Shown here: piece after piece, positions 34,036 through 46,294 of the stretch
Layout: each line of letters opens with the position of its first letter
How positions within the stretch are numbered: the first letter of the stretch is position 1
Assembly (NCBI GenBank): GCA_000697355.1
Contig: JNEN01000805.1
Coordinates: 1-64,000, forward strand
Direction of reading: 5' to 3'
DNA from: Syncephalastrum monosporum B8922
Taxonomy: Eukaryota > Mucoromycota > Mucoromycetes > Mucorales > Syncephalastraceae
DNA length: 64,000 nucleotides
The notes under the pieces: model-generated
Databases searched by the model: none
Told to the model about the DNA's origin: nothing
Seen by the model: only the letters and a program-made list of their open reading frames with translations
Made by a program: the position numbers and the translations under genes

Positions 34036-35258
34036 TTACTCTTTGAAAAACACTTTGCATGTATTCTTCCACGCTGTTTCGGCCAGTTCTTCAGGTGATA
34101 CACCTCTTAAAGAGGCCACCACGTGTACTACCAACCTATGGATAGAAATCATAAGCATCATGAGGGAGGATCAGATTACTAGACACTTACCCTACAGCGC
34201 ACGGCTCACATCGGCTCTTGACGGCAGAACCCATCTCAAACCGTTCTTTCTTCTTGGAAGGCGGAGCATAGTTGTCCTTCTCTTCTTTGGGGATATTACT
34301 CAGATGTTTGTGCGAGGCGTGCGTGGGCCGGATCTCGCACCAGGGACCGTCTATCTGGGCGGTCAGCGCTCCACTTCATACTATGTAATATAATACATAG
34401 AATAATCTAACCACGGACCTGTTTCAAACATGAGCCTATCCTCAGGAATGGCCTTGGCCACTTCGAGGTTCTCTTCCGTCTTGAGTGAGCACCCATTGAT
34501 GCCAATGTAGAGACCCAGGTCAACCAGTCTCTGCATCTCTTCCATAGTGCCGTCAAAGGAATGCACCACGCCCTCCGTGAATCGGTGGCGGTTTTGACGA
34601 ATCATGTCATAGAAATCGTTGCCTGTGTTACGGTTATGCAGGAACATGGGCAGCTTTGTCTTTTCGGCGAGGTCAAACTGGACAGCGAAGAAGCGTTTCT
34701 GGATGTCCTCGGGACAGAAATGGAGGCGGTCATAGTCCAGGCCGCACTCACCGATGGCGACCACTTTGGAAGGATGCGACGTGATCAGCTTCTCCAGGGC
34801 GTCCAGGTACGCGCCTGCATCCTCCAGAAACTCGTTGCAACGCGTTGGGTGGCATCCCACCGTCGAATAGAGCTCGATAGGGCTATCTGCAGCAGCTGTA
34901 CCAAGAGGGTGGCCGGGTGAGTCGAGGAAAACGTATTGTGTCGCAGGCAAGGCGAGCGCTTACAATCAATCAGTTCGAGTGCCTCTCGCGAGTCCTGCAG
35001 ATTAGTGCCGGTAATGATCATCTTTTGCACGCCCGCCTTGTGCGCTCGCTCCATAATGAGTCGTAGATCGTCTGGATCCAGCTGAGAGATCAGCACTTGA
35101 ACGCGAACAACAACAAAACGTACCTGCATGAGCTTGTTTGCCTCGGTATATGCCCCGGAACATGGGGTCTGTCAAGTTGATACCAATGTCTACAGGTGGG
35201 GTAGAGATGAATGCTCTGCTTGATGCAATAGGGGCCGTAGAGTACCAATAAAACGCAT
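34036..35258 (-). CDS. TatD-family metal-dependent deoxyribonuclease (TATDN1 type)
   Basis: Six exons (35258-35246, 35189-35124, 35071-34964, 34895-34419, 34350-34191, 34135-34036), 307 aa. It begins [21 protein letters not shown], as TATDN1 proteins do (this subfamily has DIGxN in place of the TatD HxH motif). It continues [41 protein letters not shown] with the metal-binding Glu, FLHNRN with the metal His, [18 protein letters not shown], and [17 protein letters not shown] with the catalytic Asp. The exon 2/3 joint was placed at GATCCAG|ACGATC because it gives [13 protein letters not shown] in frame; two nearer AGs do not. Nuclease roles in apoptosis-like DNA degradation and repair are reported for the family. 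Divergent from the HAD phosphatase gene. Confidence 0.92.
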
Positions 35259-35803
35259 GGCTGCTCGCATGAGGTGAATGCGCTTTGTCCTGTTATAGCG
35301 AAAAAAGTGGCAGTTCGCGCCATTAAAGTTCATGGGCGCACAAAAGTGGCACTTCCGACTCACATGCAGCTCACATCGATCCGTCGTAACATCATACTAC
35401 TATCCTTACTCTAAGCTATACCGTTCTGGCCTGATGGTGTCCAGCTGCTATGTTAATACAAGTCATTAGAGCAAGGTAGGGCATGTATTAGGCAAGGAGA
35501 CGGTACGTTGCTATGCTTTAGGCTTACTGATATTGACCTGCATAAACTATACTACTCGGGCAAAACGAAGATTATAATGATTATGATAGCTATAATACAT
35601 GCTACGATGACTACATCATGGACCGACCTACGGTATATTAGGATGCATTATATTTGAGCTCGACTAGCCAGAGTTCTCAGGAACGCTCAGATGGAGAAGG
35701 GCCAGGAAGTGGATTTGCTGATTACCTAAGTGTGAAGCGGGGCTCGTAGCTGCATTCTCATAAGAAACCCCGTTCAGCCGGATACGGACTCTTCCCTCTT
35801 TTG
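35259..35803. promoter_or_regulatory. Divergent promoter TatD / HAD phosphatase
   Basis: 545 bases, AT-rich in the middle (35560-35660), no gene seen. Both flanking ATGs point outward. Confidence 0.4.
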
Positions 35804-36549
35804 ATGGTACAAACACTTCGCACTAAAGCTTTCGTGTTCGACTTGGACGGCACGCTTATCGACACGACCGCCCTCGTCGAGCAATTCTGGCGCGACTTTG
35901 CCCTCGAGAATGACCTCGATGCAGAAAAGGTATATACTCCAAACACGACGCAGGGCTTTCTGCGTGGGATGATCCACCTCCACTGTGCGCTCATCTCGCT
36001 CGATAGATATTGGCTTCCTCCCACGGCAGGACGACATTGGCAACATTGTCACGCTGGACACCTCACAAGGCAACACAAGAAGTGGTGGATGAATACGAGC
36101 GCAAAATAGCCGATAAAAAGGAAGGCGTCGACGTTTTACCCGGTGTCACTGCTCTCTTGGACAAAATCCCGCTGGGCAAGATGGCTATCTACACAGCTGC
36201 CACCCATCTCATGGCCACAAAGCGTCTGCAGCAATGCAATATCACTATACCCAACGTCCTGGAGACGGCTAGCTCCGTCTCCAAGGGCAAACCTGACCCT
36301 GAAGGGTATCTCGCCTGTGCCAGGCGTCTCGGCATCGACCCAAAAGACTGCCTCGTATTCGAAGACGCGCCCAGTGGGGTCCAGGCCGCGCGTGCGGCTG
36401 GCATGACCGTCATCGCTTGCTTAACCACGCATTCTCGCGAAAGACTGAACGAGGCCGGTGCACATTTTCTCGTCAATTTGTTGTCCGATGTCGATGTATG
36501 TACACTTCCTGATGGTTCGTTCCAGGTCACGCTATCCAAGATACAGTAA
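35804..36549 (+). CDS. HAD-superfamily phosphatase, Gpp/Dog-like (copy 1)
   Basis: Two exons (35804-35929, 36007-36549), 222 aa. Motif I FVFDLDGTLIDTT has the nucleophile Asp; ILASSHGR, VLPGVTALLDKIP, and motif II-like IYTAATHLM follow. Then GKPDPEGYLACARRLGIDP carries the motif III Lys, and CLVFEDAPSGVQAARAAGM the motif IV Asp. This is the signature of fungal glycerol-1-phosphatase (GPP1/2) and 2-deoxyglucose-6-phosphate phosphatase (DOG) proteins; substrate is glycerol-3-P or a sugar-P, undecidable here. A paralogue sits tail-to-tail 250 bases away and has its intron at exactly the same codon. Confidence 0.9.
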
Positions 36550-36796
36550 TCCCTTCCACTCGTTTTCAGTACAGTACTTGAAAGTGTATTCGCTACGTAG
36601 GCATGTCTAGCTATAGTTTGCTCGTTAACGTAACTAAATCAGGTACAACTCAGTTAGCTTCTTTCGACCCTGGAAGGATCATTGGTCATGGGTTGCCTAT
36701 TATGTAAGCATGGATACCAGAGATCGCTAGGCAACCCCTGCAGAGGAAGGCAATGATGGAGACGGGTCATCCATAGCAAAGGATATGGGTTGAGAT

Positions 36797-37556
36797 TTAG
36801 ATATGGGCAGCCTGGGGCTGTTCGATGGCCTTGGTCTTCACAGACACTTCAAAAGATCCGTCGGAAAGCGCCTTGACATCCACGTCGCTCAGCAGATCCA
36901 CAATGTAGTCAGCACCTGCCTCTGATAATTGCTCGTAGGTATGGGACGTTAGGCAAGCGATGACCGTCATGCCAGCGGCGCGTCCAGCGCGGACACCGGC
37001 AGGCGCATCTTCGAAAACAACGCAATCCTTGGGATCGATACCGAGTCCTGCTGCGGCCTTGAGGTAGCCCTCGGGGTGGGGCTTGCCATGGGTAACGTCG
37101 TTGGCAGTCTCAAACGCCTTGGGGAAGGACATATCACACTGTTTCAAGCGCATTTCTGCAAGGTAACGACTACCGCCGGTATAGATGGCCTTTTGGTCAT
37201 AAGGGATCGTTGCCCACAGGTGGGTGACACCCGGTAAAATAAGTAGACCATCTGTGCGGTGCGCCAGTTTGCGCTCAAACTCGGCTGCCGCCAATCCCAC
37301 AGAAGCTTCCTGAGGCTTCCATTGGGTAATCACTTCAGTGGTCCGGCGACCATGCGAGGTGGCAAGGATCTTGAAAATAAGCTCCTGTCAATTTTTTGCG
37401 TGGTGCGTGGGTACCGTGCTACAAACAGACCTTGTTGGCATCCAGGCCATTTTCCTGTGCAAATTCACGCCATGATTGCTCTACCAGGGGAGTTGTGTCG
37501 ATCAGGGTACCATCAAGGTCAAAAAGAAAGCCTTTTATGACGAAGGATTCAGTCAT
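36797..37556 (-). CDS. HAD-superfamily phosphatase, Gpp/Dog-like (copy 2)
   Basis: Two exons (37556-37431, 37369-36797), 232 aa. Motifs are GFLFDLDGTLIDTT, ILATSHGRRTTEVI, LPGVTHLWATIP, IYTGGSRYLAEMRLKQC, GKPHPEGYLKAAAGLGIDP, and CVVFEDAPAGVRAGRAAGM, all catalytic residues intact. First exons of both copies are 126 nt and split after the same codon, showing common descent. The donor GTCTGT is weaker than consensus. The C-terminus is ten residues longer than in copy 1. The convergent layout suggests an inverted duplication followed by divergence; both may still hydrolyse small phosphoesters in the cytosol, for example in osmolyte (glycerol) production. Confidence 0.9.
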
Positions 37557-38485
37557 TTTTGGGAATGTATATCAACAGGCGAAAGAAGGGTCTGGGGTTT
37601 TGTGCGGGGCCACTCCAACTCCCCCACTCCAATATATAGTCGCAATCTCAGTTCCATGTATGTATAAAATTAGGCTTTTTCTTCTATTACTTAATCGCTC
37701 CATGCCACGTTTCATAGCTATCTATTGGTACTAACCTTGGATCTCCGAGCGGCCTAAGCGTGCGGGAGGAAAACGGAAACCGAGACCCGTTCCAAGCCGC
37801 AGACAGAAAAAGCAAACTTTGTTCCTGGCAACCTTGACATGCTGATCAGAGAACCCAACACAAGAGATATACGCTCCATCACTATCAAAATGATATTACC
37901 ACATCATGACTATATCGTGAATGCAAGCCCTGGCGGGAGGCTTGCTTTCCTTCCCTCCCGCCTTAGCCGAGGGAGCACTTTATTCCGATCTTACGGATAA
38001 TTTATCAGTTCCCGCTTCACTGCCCGCATTTACAGCTGGTAGAATCAGTAACAGACCGAATCCAGGCTATGCTCCACCCCATTCACCGGTATTGCTTGGA
38101 CAAAATGACTTGCTGTGAATACTCCTTTCTCTCTTGTCTTTTCACGCGTGGCTTTTCATATATGTAGATGGAGTAAAGACGAGATACCTGCTTTGGTTAG
38201 TGGCTGCCAAATGGGTGCATAACAAGACAAGAAACTCCAAAGGCAAATGATCCGAAAAAGGAAAAAGCGAGCGAACGGTTTCGTTCAATGACGGCAACTC
38301 ATACACGGGATATATACAGAGATAATGAGACTAGACGAATGTTTTGTGTGATGCGGATTAGCATGCTGCTGCTTTTGCTTTGGAATTTATTTTTACACCC
38401 GAAGGAAAAGTAACGGGATGGGATGAAGAGCGAACGTTGAAAAATAAAAAATAAAAAATAATGGAGGGAGTTGCGAAACGACTAT
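37557..38485. other. Intergenic, HAD copy 2 promoter and HSF 3' flank
   Basis: 929 bases. A 65-codon frame at 37921-38118 has no recognisable features. No RNA gene seen. Confidence 0.5.
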
Positions 38486-40351
38486 TTACTCTTGCTTTTC
38501 TTCGTGCTTGGGGGTGGTTGATGCAGACGCATTTGGAGACTCTATCGAGTATTGCGAGTCGCCATGGGCGGTTGCTATTCAGATCCAATGCTACGTCAGT
38601 CTGTGTTGCACTGAAGGCGCAGTCATGCGCACTCACCTGCTGTGTTGAGAAAATCATCAAGGTTAAGCCCTTGTGGTAGGCCCTGATCGTTGGTGCTGTT
38701 CTTTGGATCCAGGCCAAGCTGCGCCGCCAGCTGACTGATACTCATGCCGAGCGCGTCAATGTCGTGTGTGATACTGTCTGCGGTCCTGGCCAGTGAGTCG
38801 GTATTCTCAGCCGAGTTGGCGAGCGGGTCGGACGAGGAATAGGAGGAAGAGGGTTGGGACGGGGATGGTTCTAGGCTGGTTGGTTGAGGTTCTGACGGGG
38901 TGGATGCGGAAGGAAGAGGGGCAGATGAGGACGGGGTCGAGGCTACTGTGGATGCATCGGTGAGCTGTGGCGGTGCCGGTACTACCGTGGGCTGTGACGG
39001 CTGCTGGTCGATGGGTTGTAAGACGGGAGCGGGATGCTCCAACGGCGACGAGTCGTAGAGGGATGGGTCGTTGGACAGTTGGGTAAGGAGAGCGAGCAGG
39101 GCTGGATTGATCTGGGGCGTTTGGTTGCCAATGTAAGGCTGTAGCATCTGCTGGACGGCGGCGGTTGCCGGCGCTGGTGGCTGCTGCGATTGCTGGAACT
39201 GCTGCTGCTGGAACTGCTGCTGCTCGTCGAATTGCTTTTGTTGTTTCTTTGTCTGATCGTTCAGGGCGATGGCAGCAGCGAGCTCGGTGGCAGGCGCGTC
39301 GGATCCGGCGGCAGAGATAACGTCGTTGGCGTGCGACGTGTTCACGTAGTCGTCCAAGTTGAAGTCCGTCATGCGGCGCTTGGAGGGACGCTCATCGGTG
39401 TCTTCGGCGTCGTCGACCTCTTCCTGAGGTATATCCTCTTCCCTGTATTCGGTGTTGGCATCGCCGATAAGAAAGCGGCGCTTTCTTGGAATCACCACAC
39501 GTTTCTTGTCGTTGGAGAAGACGGACGCAAGGAAACGCAGGATTTTGTCAATGGTTTCCTGATGGCGATGATGGCGCTCGCGTGCAGCCATGGTTTCTTG
39601 CCAGAGAACCTGATTGTCACGCTGGATACCTTTGAGATCTGAGCTGATACTCATCTGGTGCTTCTTGATGGCTGTGATTTCGTCGAGGATGTGCTGCATA
39701 TCGATGTTACTACTGCTACTGCTGCTGCCACCGCCGCCACCGCCACTCGAGTCCTTGTCGTCCGTCTCACGCCCCTTTTTGCGGGTGACGAGCAAGAGCA
39801 GGTCGGGCTGGTTGCGCTGGAAGTGGGGGTTGCTGAACTCCCACTGCTCTGACTCGCTGTCCGCATGCAGCACGCCTTGTTGCAGGTGAGGCACTTTGTG
39901 GAATCCGTACATGTTGAGCTGCCGTACAAAGGACGAGAAGTTGCTGTGTTTGAAGAAGCGGGGCAGGACGCGCTTGGCGAATTCTTCATGACGCACGACG
40001 ATGAAGGACATGCCGTCGTCTGCCCACCGAATAAGGTCGTTGGTCGTAGGATCTTCCACCATGCTATGATCTATTGTCAGCTGGGTGACGACAAGGTCCT
40101 GTGTTAACTTACTTGTAGAGTTTGTTGAGGAAGGCGGGCACATTCTGCAGCTTTGCTCGCTGGATCTGAGCAGGCGACACCATGGCGGTGGTGGTTGCGT
40201 TGTTGGTTGTGGCTAGAGGCATGGCCGTGGTTGCGCTGAGCTGCTGTGGCGAGGACCCGATGGCAGAAGTAGGCACGACAACTGAATTGGCTGCATTCGG
40301 AAGCGTGGTTCCTACGGGGATCTGCGGAAGCGAGTTGGGCAGGTCACTCAT
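38486..40351 (-). CDS. Heat-shock-factor-type transcription factor
   Basis: Three exons (40351-40113, 40063-38637, 38574-38486), 584 aa. The HSF winged-helix domain spans the first intron: [23 protein letters not shown], then [38 protein letters not shown], the classic recognition helix. A Gly/Ser linker leads to a heptad region ([21 protein letters not shown]...[13 protein letters not shown]) for trimerisation. A basic patch ([10 protein letters not shown]) may be nuclear import. The second half is Gln/Pro/Ser-rich, with [11 protein letters not shown] and LDDFLNTA near the end. The final intron acceptor was placed at GAATAG|CAACC since it yields a short coding-like tail ([12 protein letters not shown]...) and a stop. 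Likely a stress or Skn7-like regulator, no receiver domain present. Divergent from the VTT gene, 215 bases apart. Confidence 0.92.
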
Positions 40352-40566
40352 TCGAGAAGCCTTCGAAAAGTGGTCCAAAAAAAATCTTTGAAAGACGCTG
40401 CTTTGATGTAGGAAGTTCGGAGCTTCGTGAGTTCCAGCGTCATGCACTCTCACATTTCTCACCTTGAAACACACCCCTCTCGTCCTCACGTCGTCTTGTT
40501 GTCGTCCTTCCTCTTTTCTTTCCTTTTTTCTTTTGTTATATTCTTTTTACCTCTTTCTATTCTATC
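40352..40566. promoter_or_regulatory. Bidirectional promoter HSF / VTT protein
   Basis: 215 bases between start codons, with a long pyrimidine tract (40500-40560) next to the VTT gene. Confidence 0.4.
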
Positions 40567-41601
40567 ATGTATTTGATAGCACTTCTTGCCCTTTTATTTT
40601 CGGGCTTCTCCCCTGCCCGTGCCATGGCGCTCCTGGATACCACTGCGCTCTTGCAAAGTAACTGATAGTGAAAAATTCAATTCAGCCACATCCCATTCAT
40701 TATACTTTATACATGCTGTATACATGATCCGTAGACGTTTATATGAAGGCTGACATGATCCGTGACTCCCCACATGGGCCAGCTTTTGTCCTTGGCGCTT
40801 TGATACTTACTTCTGTACCACCCATTCCGGGATTTACCATCACCGTCTTGGCCACCGGCGTTGTCTACGGCTTTCCGGGTGGGGCGCCATTGGCAATGAC
40901 AGGTACAAGCCTAATCACATGATTCTGCGCTCAATTTTATTCATATTTATTGGGCCATTATAGGCGCTTTTTTGGGTGCCATGACGTGTTACAGGTATGT
41001 TTTTGCTCCATGATTGTCCCAACAAACCAAAAAAAGAAATGAAGATGAAAGCCTGTCGCTCACCCACGGCCACCTTGATCCTAACGCCTGTCCTTGCACT
41101 GACACTTGTATGATTGCTCTGCCTCAACAGCCTGGTCCAAACATGCAACTTGACACGATTCACACCATCCACAAAGAAATACGCTGCTATACAGGATGCC
41201 GTTGCTAAGCGCCCCGCGGTTCGTAAAGAGTGTATATCGTCCCATTTATATTTCACACATGTTGAGATGTTTGGCAACAGATGACTCTGGTACTACGCTT
41301 GACACCTATTCCTTGGCCAATCAACAATTTGCTGATATCGATGGTCCCTGGTATGTCGCTTGCCAAGTACACCCTGTCGGCCGCCATGTCCTCTACAAAG
41401 GTGCTCATAGAGCTTTGGATCGGTGCATCCCTCAAGAGCTTGTCTGACCCGGAGCTGCCTCCTTCTGTTCGTAATATGACTTTGGGTCTCATGGTTTTCG
41501 GGACCTTACTCGTGATCCTTGTGGGGTGGTGGACTCTGAAAGCCACATCCACGTCCAAGTCAAAGGCCGAACTAGAAACAACTGCGAAAGAATCAGAGTA
41601 G
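40567..41601 (+). CDS. TVP38/TMEM64-family (VTT domain) membrane protein
   Basis: Five exons (40567-40657, 40735-40902, 40964-40994, 41131-41218, 41281-41601), 232 aa. It starts with a hydrophobic segment YLIALLALLFSGFSPARA, possibly a signal anchor. LTSVPPIPGFTITVLATGVVYGFPGG is the re-entrant loop and helix typical of the VTT/DedA fold; GAFLGAMTCY continues it. MTLVLRLTPIPWPINNLLIS is the second re-entrant motif with the conserved Arg and Pro pair, and LGLMVFGTLLVILVGWW is the last helix. Such proteins act as lipid scramblases or in Golgi/ER membrane traffic. The donor of intron 4 (GCG|GTTCGT) is non-consensus and that joint is the weakest. Exon 3 is only 31 nt. Confidence 0.85.
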
Positions 41602-41944
41602 CTTTCTATTCCATTGCATATGCACATTCCATCTACTGCTTCTTTATCAAGTAGACCACAGTTAATGTAGACACAAAGTCTAATGAGTACTCACACCATC
41701 CGCTGCTGAGTACATCTTTACAAATATGCGGTCGTGTCTTCAGAAGTCGTCGTGCCTAATGGCTTATCGTTCCAAGTGATGTACAGTACATACAGTATAT
41801 TATGTTGCCGAGCTTGTCTACATGAACACTGTGGCTCCAAATTTGGGATGGTGCTAATTTCCAAAATAGATGCATGACACAACACGCGTATGACACTGTA
41901 AACTACTGAGTGCCAAACGACAAGCATATTTCACTCGCTTCGCC
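41602..41944. other. Intergenic, VTT 3' flank and DUF1749 promoter
   Basis: 343 bases, no open frame of significance, nothing recognised. Confidence 0.5.
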
Positions 41945-42916
41945 ATGCAGTTCGAAGGCACTCTGTACACCTACCAAGAGGAATCGCGTCGGACTGCGTT
42001 TGAATCAGGTCCTCTGGATTCGACAAAAGCGGTCGTCTTCATTGGCGGTCTCGGTGATGGCTTCAATGCTTGCCCTTTCCTCGATCCCTTGCAGTACCCG
42101 CTCGCCGAGGACGGATGGTCTTTTGTCCAAGTAAATCTGTCATCAAGCTACACTGGTTACGGCTCCGTCGATCTTCAGACCGACTGCGATGAGCTGGACG
42201 CGCTCGTTGACTTTTTGCGTACCAAGAAGAACAAGGAAAAGATCGTGTTTATGGGTCACTCAACAGGTACAGATTGGTCTTTGCGGTCGCGAGAGCGGGT
42301 GCTCACGCGATGCATCTTGTTAGGCTCACAGGACTGCTACTGGCATAACAAGAATGGAAAGAACCGCGTGGACGGTTATATCTTGCAAGCACCGGTCTCG
42401 GACCGAGAAGCCTTCTCGAAGGCTGTTGGAAACAAGTACAATATTTATCTCTCTCTTGCCGATACCATGGTCAAGGACGGTCGGGCCCGCGACTACATGC
42501 CACGTGCTGTTTGCGAAGATCCAATCACTGCGTCGCGTTTTCTATCCCTTTATGCACCTGGGTACGTGATATGCAAGAGAAATGATCCGAGATAATCAAG
42601 GGTCACCGTATTAATTGTATGGGGTCGACGGCCACATAGAGGCGACGACGACGTCTTCTCTACAGACCTGTCGGACGACGACATTAAGCGCCTGTACGAT
42701 GGCATCACGACGCCGATGGCGTGGGTCGTCGCCAAAGACGACGAGTTCTGGTCAAGCCCTCGGGATCCGATGGATGTCTTTGCGCGCTTCCAGCGTATAT
42801 GTCCTGCTATTCAACGCTTTACCACCATCCACTCCGGCGGCCATTCAGTCACTACCACCCAAGGACAGAGCGAGCTGTCTGAATTTGTGCTTGATTTTGT
42901 ACGTTCTTTAGATTAA
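41945..42916 (+). CDS. Alpha/beta hydrolase, DUF1749 / SidJ-like esterase
   Basis: Three exons (41945-42266, 42324-42561, 42640-42916), 278 aa. The fold is visible as VVFIGGLGDGFNACPFLDPL (oxyanion region), WSFVQVNLSSSYTGYG, and the nucleophile elbow IVFMGHSTGSQDC, split by intron 1 right after GHST. WVVAKDDEFWS supplies a likely acid residue and IHSGGHSVTT the catalytic His. The family is the fungal DUF1749 group, which includes the siderophore esterase SidJ of Aspergillus; other members are uncharacterised, so hydrolysis of a siderophore here is only a possibility. No siderophore synthetase is adjacent. Start at 41945 is the first ATG and in family register. Confidence 0.88.
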
Positions 42917-42933
42917 CAAATGGAATATAAAAT

Positions 42934-45669
42934 CTACATGATAAAAAGAGCACGTTCGCGAAGACACCGTCCACCGATCGCATCCCATTCTTGCTGACCG
43001 ATCCACATCTCCTTGGCTGTGTCCAATTTGCTCAGCACAGAGGCGCCTTTCCACATGAGCAGTCGTGGATCCAATTCACGCGGCGCAGGAAGCACTTCCA
43101 CGCGCTCCATCGCCGCAGCCTGGGCGATCACGGTCGACAGGATTCGATCTTCCAGGACACGGTTAAAATTGCTGATCATGCCGCCGCCGCCCACAAGAAT
43201 GATGTTTGTAAAAAAACGTTTCATGCGCTCTTCCGAAGCCCCTGAAGCGGTTTTGATGGATTGTGCAATAGCTACATCCAGCGGGAAAACATCGTAATTC
43301 TGCACCTGCATGCAGCTGTAAGCGCCAAAAGAAAAACTTAGCGACTCGGATGTACTTACTGCATGGTTCTGAGTTTCATCTGCGATGTCGTCGATCACAT
43401 CCGAACTAACCCATTGCTGACCGCCTGTCTTGTCCTGCGCATTCAGGATCGCTGGGTATACCAGACACAATGGCGCCAAAAACACTTCGTCGTAAACTTT
43501 GCATTGGTACTTCTTGGTCGATTCCCGTGGTACACGAACGAAAAAGTCATAGACTTGCACACTGATGTCAGCTTCGTTCATCGTGCACCACTTTTCTTTC
43601 AGCTCCTCTGCAAGCCGCCAGTCGTAAGAGCGCATTCGACTGATGTCACTGTACGGAAACTTGTTGGCGAGCAGGAAGGATGCGAACGTCTTTGTGATAT
43701 CATCCCCACCGATAGAGATAGTTGTCCTAGCAGACAAGTGTATTAGCCCAGTGTGTCTGAATGAGGAAGGTGGTGTGGTATACCGTGAGTCAACCAAACA
43801 GACGCCGTCTTCGATGCATGCAATGCTCGTCTTTTGGGCTCCAATATCTACAACGCATGCACTGGATACACCAGCGCCAAAGGTGGCGCACATCGACTCC
43901 TACAAACATGGCGTAAGCAACCCCCTATTTAGCTACTAGCTGCAAGCGGGCCGTACCTGTTGCACAAAGGCTCCTCGGAACTTCATATACCGCAAGAGCA
44001 TCGTCATCAGCTCACAAGTGTACCGCCGATTGAATGTATCTGGGATAACCAAGACTACATTGTAGTTCTGCAACAAATATCAGCCAAATGAGCAATAATC
44101 AGAAGGAAGGTTATCCAAGCGCGCACGTGCGCATGCCCTTTGCACCAGGTACGCTACCTCAAAAGTGATCTCATCGATCTCGAGTTCGTTGCGGATGGTT
44201 TCTGTCCATATGGTTTGTAAATCGCCAAGCACTTCCTGGATGCTTTTGTAATCGTGTGCATTGAGAGTCCCATTTTTCCAGGGATACATGAGGCTGTACT
44301 TCGGATATTGCGACAGAGGCAGGTTCAAGGCCTGAATAAATGATTCAAGACATCGTGTTAACCTGATCCATCAGCGCACGCACACACGCACACAATTTAA
44401 CATACCTTCTCGCCGACAAAGTATGCGGGTGACTCACCCTTGGCAATTTCTGTCCATTCGACTTTATAAGGGTCGTTGTGATCCGGGATTGTTTCTTGGT
44501 AAGCCTGAGTATTGAAGCCGACTACCTGGCCTTCTGCATTAGGCACAGCCCTCCGTTTGGCAGCCTTCATACGCCATTTCAACTCGTTCTTAATTTCACG
44601 GAGTGCCTCGTCACGGTTGTATCCCAAACTATTAGCATCGACAACCGTGCGTGGCGGCGGGTGTGCGATGGGTGCCGTCGTCTCGTCCTCATTCTCATCG
44701 TCGTTCATGTCGTCGTTCATGTCGTCGTCTTCGTCCATTGTTTGGTCCTCTTCCTCGGTCACGGCCTCTGCCGCTGCTGCGATGGCATCGACCTCGTTCT
44801 TCTCGTTAACGCCGTTTTCACGGTTTTCTTTTGTGAGTGAGCTCTTTTGCATCCGTCGTGCAATGACATGCGGTACTGTTTTGGGGAACGCTTCAGACGA
44901 GAGGCCAATGCGAAGGTTGCGGGAACCAGGATGGATCACAATCGTATCGCGTGCTTCTTCTTCTGGCTAAAGAGAATGCGCGTCATTAGTGAGTCAACAG
45001 GTAGGCAAGATATCAACTGGGTGTCGACAGGCTTACATCGGGAGCAATATCAGCCGCATCCTCTACGGTGTGGCCCGGGAAATAGGACGTGTCTGTGCGA
45101 TCGAAGGAGCTGGTGATGTTGCGCGTAGGAAGGATATTGAACCCTTTGACGGGGAACGTTGTGTATTTAAAGCGATGTTGTTGCTGCTGCTGCTGTTGCT
45201 GGTGCGACGGGAGCTGCTTGCGCTCTTTTTTGCGCTTAGCAGGGACAACGGAAGGAGTTGAAGCAGGCTGAGGCGCTGGAGAGAGCCCGGATTCGTCTGC
45301 GGAAGGGGTCGAAGGCGCGGGCAGAGCGGACGTCGACTGCTTGTCCTCCTCTGGAGGTGACAACGACCGATCGTCTTTTTTTGTCTCTTCCACACTCTGG
45401 GATGAAGGCGAGGCACGCTTTGTGCCCCGATGTTGCTTCTTTGATTTGGTGTCTTCAGAGGATCGTTTGTTTTCTTTTTGGTGGATGGCTGGTGGAGGGT
45501 GCGCCGAAGTAGTGGGCTGGCTGGGTGGTGATGATTGCGATGCAGAAGCAGCGCCAGAAGCAGAAGTAGACGCAGACGCAGCAGGCGTGGATTGCATCCA
45601 CGCGTACTTCTTTTGAGACAGGTTCTTGAGGAAGTTGTTGCTTGTATTGCTGTTGACCTGTTCGCCCAT
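42934..45669 (-). CDS. ARP8: Actin-related protein Arp8 of the INO80 complex
   Basis: Seven exons (45669-45037, 44966-44406, 44331-44158, 44067-43957, 43899-43784, 43726-43360, 43305-42934), 777 aa. The first 170 residues are disordered, with a poly-Q run (SHQQQQQQQQHR). Actin-fold parts then appear: TIVIHPGSRNLRIGLS (phosphate-1 loop equivalent), YNVVLVIPDTFNRRYTCELMTMLL, VSSACVVDIGAQKTSIACIEDGV (phosphate-2), TTISIGGDDITKTFASFLL, and IILVGGGGMISNFNRVLEDRI. The acidic insert (EEEDQTMDEDDDMNDD) is in the usual Arp8 insertion region. Arp8 binds histones/linker DNA with the Ino80 HSA module in the nucleus. A second INO80 subunit (IES6) lies 11 kb to the left. Confidence 0.93.
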
Positions 45670-46294
45670 TGCTTCTTTTCTTATATGGCTCTTTGAAAGT
45701 GAAACTCTGCTGCTTGGGGCCGCTGATTTTTCGACAGGTCCAGCAACTCACCCAACGTTTATCGTTTATACCTCACTGGTGGCGGCCCTTGAATCCATGC
45801 CATTTTTGGACCACTCATTCTTCGTCCTCCACACTCTTTGTTGTGCTCTTGTTTTCTTTTCTTTTTCCAGGTCATCACAAGCAAGCAAGTTGGCCGTCCT
45901 TGCGCTTGTTAGTAGCGCATATTTATTTCCGAGACCATGCATCCTTGATACGAGGGATGTACAGAGGATAAACGGCTCAAGATGAGCCTCCTTCGGAAGC
46001 AAAAGTTAATCTGCGCCGATCCACAGTAGTCGATGCATCCAGCCGCATAAGTGGCTGCCGCAAGCGTATTTTGTTATGAGACGATTTGCCTTTGCAAGAT
46101 AAAAATAAAAAAGTGAAATCCTGTGAGCGATAACACACTTTGGGAGAGAAGGGGGCAGGAGAGTAATGTACTAAACAGGGAATAAACGAAAAGCGTGTCG
46201 TTCCTGATGTCATGAGCACACAACTGGATTTTTGCATAAAGCCTCCAAACATCCACGCACTTTCTTCCTTTCCTTTGTTTCCTTCCGCAACCCG
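45670..46294. promoter_or_regulatory. Divergent promoter ARP8 / P-type ATPase
   Basis: 625 bases. Several weak open frames on both strands without features. The last 60 bases before 46295 are pyrimidine-rich (TTTCTTCCTTTCC). Confidence 0.4.

Noticed and set aside
36550..36796. Shared convergent terminator hairpin for the HAD pair
   Set aside because: No strong stem found; fungal 3' ends do not need one.
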